64,000 nucleotides of DNA from Sphingobacterium alkalisoli (GTDB lineage Bacteria; Bacteroidota; Bacteroidia; Sphingobacteriales; Sphingobacteriaceae): positions 1 through 64,000 of the forward strand of contig NZ_SUKA01000010.1 of the NCBI RefSeq assembly GCF_005049105.1, given 5' to 3'. Shown one piece after another: positions 1 to 10,000 of the stretch. Below the pieces are notes generated by a model. The model worked only from the letters and a program-made list of their open reading frames with translations, ran no database searches and had not been told where the DNA came from. Within the stretch, counting starts at the first letter, position 1; each line of letters starts with the position of its first letter. A program made the translations under genes and the position numbers.

Positions 1-43
1 TAGAGATACCATAGCCGAGTAGTACTAATAGCCCGAAGCTTTC
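1..43 (+). rRNA. 23S rRNA, 3' end (partial)
   Basis: The first bases carry the conserved 3' terminal segment of bacterial 23S rRNA (core GTACTAATAGCCCGAAGCTT at about 22-41), and a 5S gene follows about 150 bases later, as in a normal rRNA operon. The gene starts before the window. The exact 3' end is an estimate from the conserved terminal helix. Confidence 0.85.
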
Positions 44-103
44 CAGGCGGATAGTTGCTGTTGTTTTCTCCGTATGTTTTTCTTTCTTTCGATAGTCATT
101 AGA

Positions 104-160
104 TTAGATATGAGACTATAGATATGGGATATGGGACCGTTCGCCGGTTCTCAAATCTAA
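104..160 (+). other. 23S-5S spacer hairpin
   Basis: The spacer between 23S and 5S contains a 12-base inverted repeat (104-115 against 149-160, 11 of 12 paired) with a further GC-rich tip. It is probably a processing stem of the rRNA precursor. The pairing is seen directly; the role is inferred from position. Confidence 0.4.
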
Positions 161-192
161 TATCTGATCTCTCAGATCTAAATAAAGATCTT

Positions 193-301
193 CAGGTGCC
201 TATATCGGCGGTGTCTACCTCTTCCCATTCCGAACAGAGCAGTCAAGCCCGCCAGAGCCGATGGTATTGCCGTAACAGGTGGGAGAGTAGGTCGGTGCCT
301 T
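193..301 (+). rRNA. rrf: 5S rRNA
   Basis: The segment has the 5S hallmarks: complementary ends (GGTGCC near 195 and the GGTGCC-containing 3' end near 299), the conserved CCCATTCCGAACAGAG loop at about 225-240, and the GATGGTATTGCC and GGGAGAGTAGGTC elements. The length of roughly 109 bases fits. The ends are estimated to within a few bases. A T-rich stretch and a terminator hairpin follow at once. Confidence 0.92.
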
Positions 302-314
302 TTTTTATACAGAG

Positions 315-345
315 CCCTTGCTGGAAACAGTAAGGGTTTTTTTTT
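315..345 (+). terminator. rRNA operon terminator
   Basis: A 9-bp stem (CCCTTGCTG / CAGTAAGGG, one G-T pair) with a GAAA loop is followed by nine T residues, a standard intrinsic terminator just after 5S. Confidence 0.88.
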
Positions 346-762
346 GTGCCCTATATTTCTATATTTCATGCTGTCTGCTGTAGCTCTAACCGGCAGATTT
401 CTTATACACCTTACGTCTTAGCTCACCTTTTACTACCAAGTTTATCTTGCTCTTCGTAGCCTATTACTAGCAAACCCCACCACCATTCCATTTCCGTCTG
501 AAATTTAAATGCATCCCATCATGTGTAAGGAATATCGTCCTGATTAGAACACACTATCCTTAGGTTTTTGTTACAAGGGAGAAATCAGTTATTGGTTGTT
601 AAAAAAATGTTAAATAGAACAATCGTTTGCGTTAAATTACGCAAACGGTTTCGTGCGTTTTCGGCCTGCTAAGGGCTAGGAAAAGAGAAATCTTATCTCT
701 ATCATTGTTTAATTGTTTTAACCTAAATATTGAAAAACAATTAACCTTAAATAGCAAATTGT
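346..762. other. Intergenic region before the uptake locus
   Basis: These 417 bases hold no credible open reading frame and no tRNA. They must contain the promoter of the long operon that begins at 763, but no exact TAnnTTTG box with a good -33 partner was found. The only clear structure is the inverted repeat at 624-647, listed separately. Confidence 0.6.
624..658. promoter_or_regulatory. Inverted repeat, possible operator of the uptake operon
   Basis: A perfect 9-bp inverted repeat, CGTTTGCGT and ACGCAAACG, is separated by six bases (624-632 and 639-647). Its right arm also begins a second, imperfect palindrome, GCAAACGGTTTCG (641-653), with a form reminiscent of LacI-family operators. It lies about 115 bases upstream of the first SusC-like gene. 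Binding by a regulator is inference; no regulator gene is in the window. Confidence 0.4.
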
Positions 763-3720
763 ATGATAAGAAGCCTTTATTATGTCTTTTTCTTACTAGT
801 AGTTCCTCATATTTTATGGGCTAAGAATAGCATTGATCATGTGTATTTTGATTATCTAATGCAGCAAGATACATTAGAAGAGGGATCTCTTGATTCCGCT
901 GACGTTGCAAAGATTAATACTTTAAATGCTAAAGTACTAACGTCTGATAGTATAAACGTCATACTTGTAAAGAACAACCCTTATGTGCATATCGCTAGTA
1001 TGCTTAAGGGAAACGCTGCTGGTGTATGGGTACAAACTCCAACTGTGGAGCCTGGTACTTATCAAAATATTGTTGTAAGAGGACTTACGAGGCCTCAACT
1101 ATCTAATATGGATATTAATCAGAACATAGCCTGTGTTTATGTAAATGGTATTCCCATGATTAATGAGCATAATTTTTCAAATTCACTTCAACGCTATGAC
1201 TTGACAAGATTGGGAGCAGCAACCGATTATTTAGCAACTATTGATATGTCAACGATTAAATCTATTGAGGTCATCAAGGATCCAGTACGTCTAGCTGAAT
1301 TGGGCCCATTGGCCGCCAATGGGGCCATTTGGATAACGACATATGGCGGGATATCGGGTGAGCGCGAAATAGGTGTCAATAGCTATGTTGGTGTAAATAC
1401 AAAGCCTGCTGTAACCCCGTATAACGCGGATTATGAAAATAGATTCAGGAGACAGTTTTACGATAAGTATCGAACAACAAATGATACATATGAATTGCGG
1501 TATCCTGGCTATCTGTCGGACTCTACAAATATGAATTATTATGGGGCTGCCAATTGGCGTGATGGTTACTACAGTAATGCCTTACTTTATAATGTTGATC
1601 TGAATGTAAAAGGAGGTACGGATCGAGCTAATTTTGCGTTTTTTGCGGGTCATGTGAAGAATGCAGTTTCATCAGATGATGCAAATTTCAAGCGTTATAA
1701 TGTATTATTTAATGTAAATATGCTCCCGTTTGAATGGGTTAAACTATCTACTTATATCAATGCGAGAAGAAGTGATCGTGACCGTAATAGGAATTTACGT
1801 GAGCGATTCACTGAAATGGCCTACCTACCAGATTTGTCTACACCTATCTCTCCTAATATGAATGTTTATGGAGCTAATCTGGATCTCTACAAACGGAGAA
1901 CAGTAGATGACAACATTACGAATAATCTGCAAGGAAATATTAAGCTTGATGTTGATATTTTAGAAAATTTGAAGTTTTCTTCCAGTTTTATGTTGGATTA
2001 TAATGAAGGCAGAAGAGATCTGTTTTACCCCAAAGAATTGATGGAGACTATCAATTATATGTCGACTTATTATGGTTATTCTCAGCGCTTTATTTTTAAT
2101 AATAAACTGACATATAATTTGACATTAGATGAAAATAATCAGATAGATATAGTCGGGGGAACAGACTATCAGGAAGATTTATACCGCTACTATTTTGCAC
2201 GTGCTTTTGACGGACCTAATGATTATATCAAATTGAATGTAGTGGAAGGAGATCCTAATGAAGGAGATTATTTAACGCCGCAGGGAGGGTTAAGAGTATT
2301 ACGCTGGAATAATAAGGAACAATTCCATCTGCAATCTTTTTATGGCAATATGAACTACTCCTTCCGTAACATATTTGACCTAAGCGCTGTGTTGCGTTGG
2401 GATGGTACCTCTACTGTCCAACAAGATAGCCGATGGATATTTACACCTGCTATATCAGCGGGATGGAATATTGCCAACCACTTTGATCAAGGTAACGAGT
2501 TTCGTTTGAGGGCATCTTACGGACGTATTGGCTTACCAAACTTTGATAGTCGGTACGCAGTAGGACCGCAATATACGGGTTCGCTAGGCTGGGATGGAGA
2601 GCCTACTATTTCTTCATATTACGGATATGCGGGTATTACGCGTAACTACAATAGGGGTTGGATCGGGTATGGTTTAGATTGGGCATACAGTGATAAAATG
2701 GAAATCGCATTGGATAAATCGTTTTTGAATAATCAATTAAGTTTCAACGTGGCAGCCTATCAAACGTATAACAAAAATCAAATTTTGGGTATTCCTGTTC
2801 CGGCAGAATATGGGTATAGTGCGGAGTTCAAGAATGGAATGGAAGTGAAAAATACGGGCATAGATGCTGTGATATCAGCACAGATTCTAGCAAACAAAGA
2901 AAATACATTAGGATGGAATTCTTCTTTTAACTTTAACGTCAATAGAAATGAGCTTGTCAAATTGCCTAGAGGTCTAACCGAACTGGTGGTAGGTGATCGA
3001 TTGCTTAAGGTTGGAGAGGCTATTGATAGTTATTGGCTCTACAAAAACCAGGGAATTTACAATACTGTAAGCGAGATTCCAACTAACAGTTCAGGAGATT
3101 TGCTCACAATGGACGGAGTTCCTTTTGCCGTAGGAGATGCCAATTGGAAGGACCAGAACGGTGACAATGTCATTAATAGTAAAGATAAAGTCCTCGAAGG
3201 GCGCTCTACTCCAAAATTCTTCGGAGGATTTAATAATACGTTGAAATATAAAGGCATTCAGCTGGATTTCTCTTTTATTTGTGCTCTTGGCCATTCTGCT
3301 TTAAATCAACGTGCAGCTAACCGGTACGATTTTATAAACAATGAATCAAGTAATAGCTTGAATGCCGTGCGGGAAATATTTCAATGGCAGCAAGACTTGG
3401 ACATTTCAAAATATCCTATCTATAATGTTTGGAGTAACACGAATCCTTACCGGGTCGATCAGGATCTGTTTTTAGAAAATGCGTCTTACCTTAAGCTGAA
3501 TTCTTTATCTCTAGGCTATGATTTGTCTCGATTGGACGCAATTAAGAGCGCGATAAAGTCCGTGAGACGGGCGTATGTATATGTAAATGCGACAAATCTA
3601 TATACTATAACTTCTTTTTCTGGTAATGATCCCGAGCTGATTAATTATAATGGATTTTACGACGGATATGGTATGCCAATGACTAAGACATTTACAGTAG
3701 GAATGAAATTGGATTTATAA
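763..3720 (+). CDS. SusC/RagA-type TonB-dependent outer membrane protein lacking the N-terminal extension
   Basis: This 985-residue protein is a predicted outer-membrane channel that would import oligomeric nutrients together with the SusD-like lipoprotein encoded 19 bases downstream. It has a signal peptide (residues 1-20), a plug domain (about 50-200) and a long beta-barrel ending in an amphipathic strand (final residues TVGMKLDL). The C-terminal part with NATNLYTI and DPELINYNGFYDGYGMPMTK-like SusC signatures is typical. Oddities: the carboxypeptidase-like regulatory domain usual at the N terminus is missing, no TonB box is evident, and the plug signature normally reading KD..ATALYGSRGANGV is eroded to KDPVRLAELGPLAANGA (about 172-188). 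It is the first gene of the operon. Family assignment is firm; the substrate is unknown. Confidence 0.9.
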   Translation: MIRSLYYVFFLLVVPHILWAKNSIDHVYFDYLMQQDTLEEGSLDSADVAKINTLNAKVLTSDSINVILVKNNPYVHIASMLKGNAAGVWVQTPTVEPGTYQNIVVRGLTRPQLSNMDINQNIACVYVNGIPMINEHNFSNSLQRYDLTRLGAATDYLATIDMSTIKSIEVIKDPVRLAELGPLAANGAIWITTYGGISGEREIGVNSYVGVNTKPAVTPYNADYENRFRRQFYDKYRTTNDTYELRYPGYLSDSTNMNYYGAANWRDGYYSNALLYNVDLNVKGGTDRANFAFFAGHVKNAVSSDDANFKRYNVLFNVNMLPFEWVKLSTYINARRSDRDRNRNLRERFTEMAYLPDLSTPISPNMNVYGANLDLYKRRTVDDNITNNLQGNIKLDVDILENLKFSSSFMLDYNEGRRDLFYPKELMETINYMSTYYGYSQRFIFNNKLTYNLTLDENNQIDIVGGTDYQEDLYRYYFARAFDGPNDYIKLNVVEGDPNEGDYLTPQGGLRVLRWNNKEQFHLQSFYGNMNYSFRNIFDLSAVLRWDGTSTVQQDSRWIFTPAISAGWNIANHFDQGNEFRLRASYGRIGLPNFDSRYAVGPQYTGSLGWDGEPTISSYYGYAGITRNYNRGWIGYGLDWAYSDKMEIALDKSFLNNQLSFNVAAYQTYNKNQILGIPVPAEYGYSAEFKNGMEVKNTGIDAVISAQILANKENTLGWNSSFNFNVNRNELVKLPRGLTELVVGDRLLKVGEAIDSYWLYKNQGIYNTVSEIPTNSSGDLLTMDGVPFAVGDANWKDQNGDNVINSKDKVLEGRSTPKFFGGFNNTLKYKGIQLDFSFICALGHSALNQRAANRYDFINNESSNSLNAVREIFQWQQDLDISKYPIYNVWSNTNPYRVDQDLFLENASYLKLNSLSLGYDLSRLDAIKSAIKSVRRAYVYVNATNLYTITSFSGNDPELINYNGFYDGYGMPMTKTFTVGMKLDL

Positions 3721-3739
3721 AAATAACACACAAATTATC

Positions 3740-5278
3740 ATGTTTAAATCTACATATAGTAAGTTGTTTATGGCTTTAATAGGATTATTGACGGTTGTCA
3801 GTTCTTGTACAAAAAGTCTTGATGCCCCAAGCCTCGAAGTGGCTGGTGAGAAATTACATTGGCGAAGTATTTCAGACAGCAAATCTGGATTGATAGGAAT
3901 ATACGGTTTGATGCGGGCAGCGTTGGTATCGAATAATGGACATTGGATATACGGAGATGTCCGTGGAGGAGATTTTTCGGTGTACAGTCGAGGAGACCTG
4001 ACTGCTGTAAAAGAAAACAAGCTTAATGCTTCTTTTCCCGTTATTGAAAAGCTATCTAGCTGGCAGCGTTTTTACGCCGTGATCAATGCGGCTTCCGTAT
4101 TCATAGAAAAGGCACCTCAAGTTTTGCAGCATGATACGAGATATACAGAAACCAATTTGAAAATGGATATTGCACAAGCAAGGGCATTGCGTGCCTTTGC
4201 CTATTTCTATATGGTTCGCGTATGGGGCGATGTACCATTGTTGACAAAGTCATTTGACAACGGCAGTTTTGAAGAGGTGGATATTAAAGAAGCTGAAGTA
4301 GTATTGAATTATGCAGAAAAGGAACTAACAGAGTGTTTGGAAGATTTGCCATATCGATATGGATCAATAGTGGATCGGTATTATGGAGAGACTCCTGTAA
4401 ATTGGGAGAAGGTACTCTTTAACAAAATCAGCGCCTATGCAGTATTATCTCATATTGCTGCCTGGCAAGGAAAGTATATTGACGTAGCGGCATATACGAA
4501 GTTCATTTTGGATAATTACGAAAGCGCCAACATAACCAGATTGACAGAGATTGCTGCCGGCGGTAGTGGCGTGAGGGGACTAACGGGAAACTATGGTATT
4601 TTTTCTAACAACTTTGCTTTTGGACAGATTGTCAACTTTAGTTCGGCGTATGTGTATGGAGAGGCAACTTCTTCGGGACATATGGAACAGTTAACGCTAG
4701 CTCAACCTGTAGTTAATAAGGAATTCCCGGATATCTATGTCGATAAAAGTTTGATTACTGATCTATTTGAAGACCTAAATGATAAGCGCTTCGGAGTAGA
4801 TACCATTTCTGGTTTATATAAGACCAACTACTTTCTGAATTTTACGAATGAGATACCCATTTTTAACAAGATCCGTATTTTGAGAGACGGTGTGACAGAT
4901 GGGAACTACGCAGTATTTGGTTCTAATTTGGTGTTTACAAGATTGGAAGAAATACATCTTCTTCGTGCTGAAGCACTAGCTGTATTGGGAAATAGATTAC
5001 CAGCGATTGAACAATTAAATATTATAAAAAGTTTACGTGGCATTGAAAACTATTCCGTTTTATCAACCGAATCATTGATTGACGAAATATTCCAAGAACG
5101 CAGACGAGAGCTAATGGGAGAAGGTTGGAGATTTTATGATTTGGTTAGATATCATAAAATTAAAAATGATGATCTGGAGTTTTTGAATTTAATTAATAAG
5201 AAGGGCATATTCTGGCCCATAGCAACTGATGTCTTGAATAGAAATAGTAAGCTTGCGCAAAATCAATACTGGAACTAA
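3740..5278 (+). CDS. SusD/RagB-family nutrient-binding lipoprotein (module 1)
   Basis: The 512-residue protein has a lipoprotein signal ending in VVSSC (Cys23), a helical TPR-like SusD core with the typical ARALRAFAYFYMVRVWGDVPL segment near residues 147-167 and the C-terminal FYDLVRYHKI and AQNQYWN signatures. SusD proteins sit on the cell surface as lids on their SusC partner and capture ligand. The gene follows the first SusC-like gene by 19 bases, so the two are probably a functional pair. Ligand specificity cannot be read from sequence. Confidence 0.93.
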   Translation: MFKSTYSKLFMALIGLLTVVSSCTKSLDAPSLEVAGEKLHWRSISDSKSGLIGIYGLMRAALVSNNGHWIYGDVRGGDFSVYSRGDLTAVKENKLNASFPVIEKLSSWQRFYAVINAASVFIEKAPQVLQHDTRYTETNLKMDIAQARALRAFAYFYMVRVWGDVPLLTKSFDNGSFEEVDIKEAEVVLNYAEKELTECLEDLPYRYGSIVDRYYGETPVNWEKVLFNKISAYAVLSHIAAWQGKYIDVAAYTKFILDNYESANITRLTEIAAGGSGVRGLTGNYGIFSNNFAFGQIVNFSSAYVYGEATSSGHMEQLTLAQPVVNKEFPDIYVDKSLITDLFEDLNDKRFGVDTISGLYKTNYFLNFTNEIPIFNKIRILRDGVTDGNYAVFGSNLVFTRLEEIHLLRAEALAVLGNRLPAIEQLNIIKSLRGIENYSVLSTESLIDEIFQERRRELMGEGWRFYDLVRYHKIKNDDLEFLNLINKKGIFWPIATDVLNRNSKLAQNQYWN

Positions 5279-5290
5279 CTAACTAAAGAC

Positions 5291-5971
5291 ATGAATCCAA
5301 TGAAAGGAATGAAAATACTAATTTTACTCATCAGTTCAGTTGTGCTAGTCACAAGCTGTGAAAAATCGGATGATCATTATTACGATTACCAAAAGACCAA
5401 TATCACGTATGATGGCACTGTGTATGACTACCTGATTCATCAGCCTGGGGTGTACGATTCCTTGGTGTTAATGTTGGAAAGATTGCCTGCATTAAAATCT
5501 AAGCTAAATGATCCGCAAAACGAAGTAACATTTTTTGCCGTAAATAATCGCTCGTTTGAGTTAGCTATAGCTAATCTAAACAGCACTAGAATGTCTGCTG
5601 GATTATCGCCTCTTTATATTGAAGACTTCAACCTTAATGTGTTGGATACATTGGCGTATCGGTATGTTTTTGACCAAAATATTGATATTCATGGTATTAG
5701 AAATTACAAAGATGGGCAGACCTTTGCAAGTTCAAAGTATGATTATACCATGCATACACAATATCGAGTGCTGACTTCCTCCGGTATAGTAGGAGGGGGA
5801 GAACAGCAAATTGTCTTTAGCGATGTAAATGAGTCAATCTACAAAAGGTATTGGCAAAGCACAAATACCAAATCGGTAGATCTTCAAGTAACTAACGGAA
5901 TATTCCATACGCTTTCTTCTCAACATGATTTTGGTTTTGGTAAGTTAAATAAATATTTCTCAACTAATTAG
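5291..5971 (+). CDS. FAS1 (fasciclin)-like lipoprotein, module 1
   Basis: This 226-residue predicted lipoprotein (Cys23, lipobox VTSC) carries one divergent fasciclin-like domain. The FAS1 H1-type box appears as VTFFAVNNRSFELA near residues 78-91 and the H2-type box as VTNGIFHTLS near 201-210. The residues after the lipid-bearing Cys (EKSDD) are acidic, like the surface-export signal of Bacteroidota lipoproteins. FAS1 domains often mediate adhesion or binding. It lies 12 bases after the SusD gene and has a counterpart at the same place in module 2. Its role as an accessory surface binder is inferred. Confidence 0.75.
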   Translation: MNPMKGMKILILLISSVVLVTSCEKSDDHYYDYQKTNITYDGTVYDYLIHQPGVYDSLVLMLERLPALKSKLNDPQNEVTFFAVNNRSFELAIANLNSTRMSAGLSPLYIEDFNLNVLDTLAYRYVFDQNIDIHGIRNYKDGQTFASSKYDYTMHTQYRVLTSSGIVGGGEQQIVFSDVNESIYKRYWQSTNTKSVDLQVTNGIFHTLSSQHDFGFGKLNKYFSTN

Positions 5972-5979
5972 TAACACCA

Positions 5980-7026
5980 ATGAAAAAATCTAATATACCA
6001 TTCAGATCGTTATTTTTAGTACTGTGTGCTAATGTGACAGTGGGATTTTTTGCTTGTGAATCATATGTTCCTGATGATTTAGACGCGCTGAGCGATGATG
6101 TACAATACAGTACAACAGAGTTTTCTCCTTATGTGGGTCGTACTATTTCATTTAACGATATCGTAGCAACGAGTAATAAAAGTACGTTGCCACTATCTTT
6201 TGAAATCTTGGATATCCAAAACGCAGACGGAGAGTCTGTCGGAGAAAATGTCCTGGGGAAAAAATATCCGGTAAAAATATGGAAAGAAGCCTATACCGGA
6301 GAGGAGAAATCAATTGAAGAAATTGAAGCAAAACAAAAAATTGAATATAGACCAGCTATAGAGATTCAAAAGAATTCAGGCAATTTAGTTTTTTGGAATA
6401 CGACCTCTTTATTGGGGCTTCAAACAGTACCTTATGAAGGCTATACGATGGATGTCGCAATAGGTAACACGGGGGGTAGAAAGATTCAGCGGGGATTGAA
6501 GCTGTCTCTCCTGAAGCCAAGGGCGTATGAGCCCTCACAGTATAATGCATCTACTGGGCTTGCTGCTAACGCTTATCTGTGGCCTAGTAGAATAGAAAAT
6601 ATCTATGGTAGCCGCACAGGAAATTTTATATACGACGTTCGTGTGTATATTAATAAAGATGTAGAAAATACTAGTCCTGGAAGTTCACTTACAGTGAGTA
6701 TACTCGATTCTTTGAATCAAACTATTGATATACAAATGTTTAAGGAAACAAAATGGGAGCAATTGATACATGGCTTTAATCATCGATTTGAAAATGGCAA
6801 AGTTATTTATGATGTACTATATCCTATGCCACTAGTTGCCTATCCGTCGAAATATACCGATGCGACGGGAACGATGGCAGCAATTAACCTTAGGTATAAT
6901 CGGATAGGTCGAGGTGGGTATTTGACACAAGCTAGCTTAGGCTTTGATTTTGCCATTTACGAGGAAGGGCACTGGGAGATACAATTTAGGTTTTACGGAG
7001 AAACGCCAAAGTTTGAAAACGAATAA
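5980..7026 (+). CDS. DUF5007-like surface lipoprotein
   Basis: A 348-residue predicted lipoprotein with a signal ending in FFAC (Cys26). The remainder is beta-rich with no catalytic motif visible. Its length, the opening with a short acidic linker and its position after a FAS1 lipoprotein in a SusCD locus match what I recall of DUF5007 proteins, but this was not checked by search. It probably binds ligand or scaffolds the surface complex. It ends six bases before the second SusC gene, so transcription very likely continues. Confidence 0.6.
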   Translation: MKKSNIPFRSLFLVLCANVTVGFFACESYVPDDLDALSDDVQYSTTEFSPYVGRTISFNDIVATSNKSTLPLSFEILDIQNADGESVGENVLGKKYPVKIWKEAYTGEEKSIEEIEAKQKIEYRPAIEIQKNSGNLVFWNTTSLLGLQTVPYEGYTMDVAIGNTGGRKIQRGLKLSLLKPRAYEPSQYNASTGLAANAYLWPSRIENIYGSRTGNFIYDVRVYINKDVENTSPGSSLTVSILDSLNQTIDIQMFKETKWEQLIHGFNHRFENGKVIYDVLYPMPLVAYPSKYTDATGTMAAINLRYNRIGRGGYLTQASLGFDFAIYEEGHWEIQFRFYGETPKFENE

Positions 7027-7031
7027 TAATT

Positions 7032-10000
7032 ATGAGAAGTTTATATAGTTTAATTATTTTATTTAGTTTGCTAGTCACTCAGGTCATCGCACAGGAGCTG
7101 GCTATTAGCGGAAAGGTATCTGATGGTGATGGGGCCGGAATCATTGGCGCATCGATCAAAGTTTTACCAGGAAATAAAGCCGTCGGTTTGTCTGATGCGA
7201 ACGGTATGTTTACAATTAATGTGCCGGCCTTAACCAAAAGTTTGATATTTACAGCGGTAGGTTATAAAGCCAATACCGTTAAATTTGATGCAAATACTAA
7301 GAGCTATTCTGTCGTATTGCTTTCGTCTGATGAGGAAATCGAGACGGTAACCATAAATTACGTAGCAAAGAAAAAAGAAACACTGACAGGATCTGCTGTT
7401 GTTATTAGTGCTAAAGACATCAAGGACGCACCCGCAGCTAACTTCACGGACCTGCTTCAAGGACGTGTACCGGGGATGAATGTACAATTGAATAACGGTA
7501 CTCCAGGTATGCGTGGTTCGATGTCAATTCGAGGTTTGAATTCCTCTAATGTATCAATGTCGGGAAATGGTGCATTTTTGTCTCCGACATCGCCGTTGTT
7601 TGTTATAGATGGCGTGCCGATAGAAGAGGGGAGTAATTTTGAATATGGATTTCAGACACAGGGTCCTGGTATTAGTCCTATATCAATGATTCCAGTTGAG
7701 GAAATCGAAACAATTGTTATCCTAAAGGATGCACAGGCAACAGCATTATATGGTTCGAGGGGTGCATATGGTGTTATCTTGGTTACAACAAAACGTGGTA
7801 ATTCGAACGTGCCAATTATCAGTTATCAATCGAAATATTTTATGTCCACCGTTCCAAAGTTGAGACCTATCATTGGGGGAATGGAAGAGAGTAGAATTCG
7901 GGTTAATCAAATCTTACAATACGATTCCACATATCGATCAGGGTTGGAACTCATTAATGATACACCTTGGTTAGCGGACTCTTTGAACGCCTATTATAAT
8001 AATTCTACCGATTGGCAGTCTCATTTCTATGGTAATCAATTTAATATGCAACAGAGTTTAAATTTTTCGGGAGGTAATCAAAAGTTCAATTATAAAGTTG
8101 CTCCGGGATACTTTAAGCAAAATGGTATTATTCGAAACACGGGATTTACAAGATATTCGGTGCAGACCAATATGCAATACAGACCGAGTGATGCATTCTT
8201 AATTAGTGGATATCTGACGGCTAATATGGCACGTAATAGCACGGGTTCGGGAAATGCTTTTGAACAGTCTGGGGTAGCTAACTCCGTCAATACATCTTCG
8301 TTACTGCCTTCCCCATCCATTTTTTCGGGTAGTTATGATGCGCTTGGAGCAACCTCTATTGTCAATGATAATAAGACAGGGAATATGATTACGCAGGTGC
8401 AATTGGAATACGAATTCTTGAAAGGCTTGAGAGCGAGTACGACATTAAAATATCAATATGACTTGTCGAATCAAGATCGTTTCACACCAGAAATTTTAAA
8501 CTCAGGAGAATCTAACATCTATATGTTTGAAAGCAGTACAAAGGATTTGTACAATCGGAATATGCTTCAATATAATACGACGTTGTTTGATAATGAAAAG
8601 CATGTGTTTAATGCATTTGCTTTTATGGAAGCTACAACTACGAGTTATAGAGCGCAAGCCATGGATTTAAATGGTACTGGATCTGATCAAATTCAAGTCG
8701 GATTAGGTTACAATACGCGTAATACACGCGGAGGTATTCTAAATAACCTATACGATAGAAGGACGGTAGGATATGCGGGACAAATGAGTTACCAATATGA
8801 TTCCAAGTACATTGTGGATTTATCATACCGTTTGGACGGAACATCAACTTCGGGGGGTAAGAGCCCGTGGTCGCATAATCCTACAGCTGGTGTGCGTTGG
8901 AACTTTTCGCGCGAAGAACTTCTACAAGATCAAGATTGGTTGAGCGAGGGTAGTTTCCGCGTTACGTGGGGTAGAAATATATTCCCAACAGGTAGTATTT
9001 TTGATGTATACGGTAAGTATACAATGGATGATAATACGTACAATAACGAGCCAACTGTATCGATTGATCTGGGTCAGATCCCAAATATTAATTTGACACC
9101 TATTACGACAACGCAATGGAACTTCGCTGTAGATTTAGGTTTCTTCAACAATATGTTTACCATGACATATGAACACTACTATAAAGAAAATACGAATGAG
9201 TTGGCTGATATTGATTTGGCAAATATTAACGCATTTACGAAAGTAGTAGCGAATGATAAGGCGATTGTCAACAGAGGACATGAGTTATCATTGTTCTACC
9301 GCCCCAATGCTAAAAATGAAGATTGGCGATTAACCTTCTACGGAAATATGGCTTACAATAAGGATATTCAATCCCAATTGCCAAATAATGTTCGTCAGAT
9401 TCTAGAGCAGCATCCCACAATGGACTATGTGACCATATTACAACGTCTTGGCAGAAATACATTTTCAAACGTGTTGTATCATTATAGAGGTGTTTTCCAA
9501 TCCGATGATGATGTACCAGTGAATCCAGCCACTGGCTTGCGATACCGGGCTACAAATAGCACAGGGCAAGAATATTTTTTCCGGGCAGGTGACCCCTATT
9601 TTACGGATTTGAATGGAGATTATATTCTGGATCAACGGGACTTGGTTGTTGCAGGTAACTCACGGCCACGAATTACGGGTGGATTTGGAGCAACAATACA
9701 ATATAAGGCCTGGAGTATACAACCTAATATTATTTTCAGCATAAAGAGGGATATAATTAATAATGCTGCTGCAGATATGTTTAGAGGCTACTATTACCCC
9801 ACGAAAAATCCAGATGCAGCAAACCCGAGCGCTTTGGTACCGTTGGATAATTTTGACTATTGGACCTATGCGAATGCGGATGCTTTTTATCCGAATCCGT
9901 TTGATTTTAGAAGGGCAGGATTTATTAATCCATATCGATACAATTCTACATTATTTCAGGAAGATGGATCTTACGTAAAATTGGGTTCGACAACCATATC

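Noticed and set aside
124..369. Short open frames on both strands over the 5S gene
   Set aside because: They lie on top of a clear 5S rRNA and its terminator.
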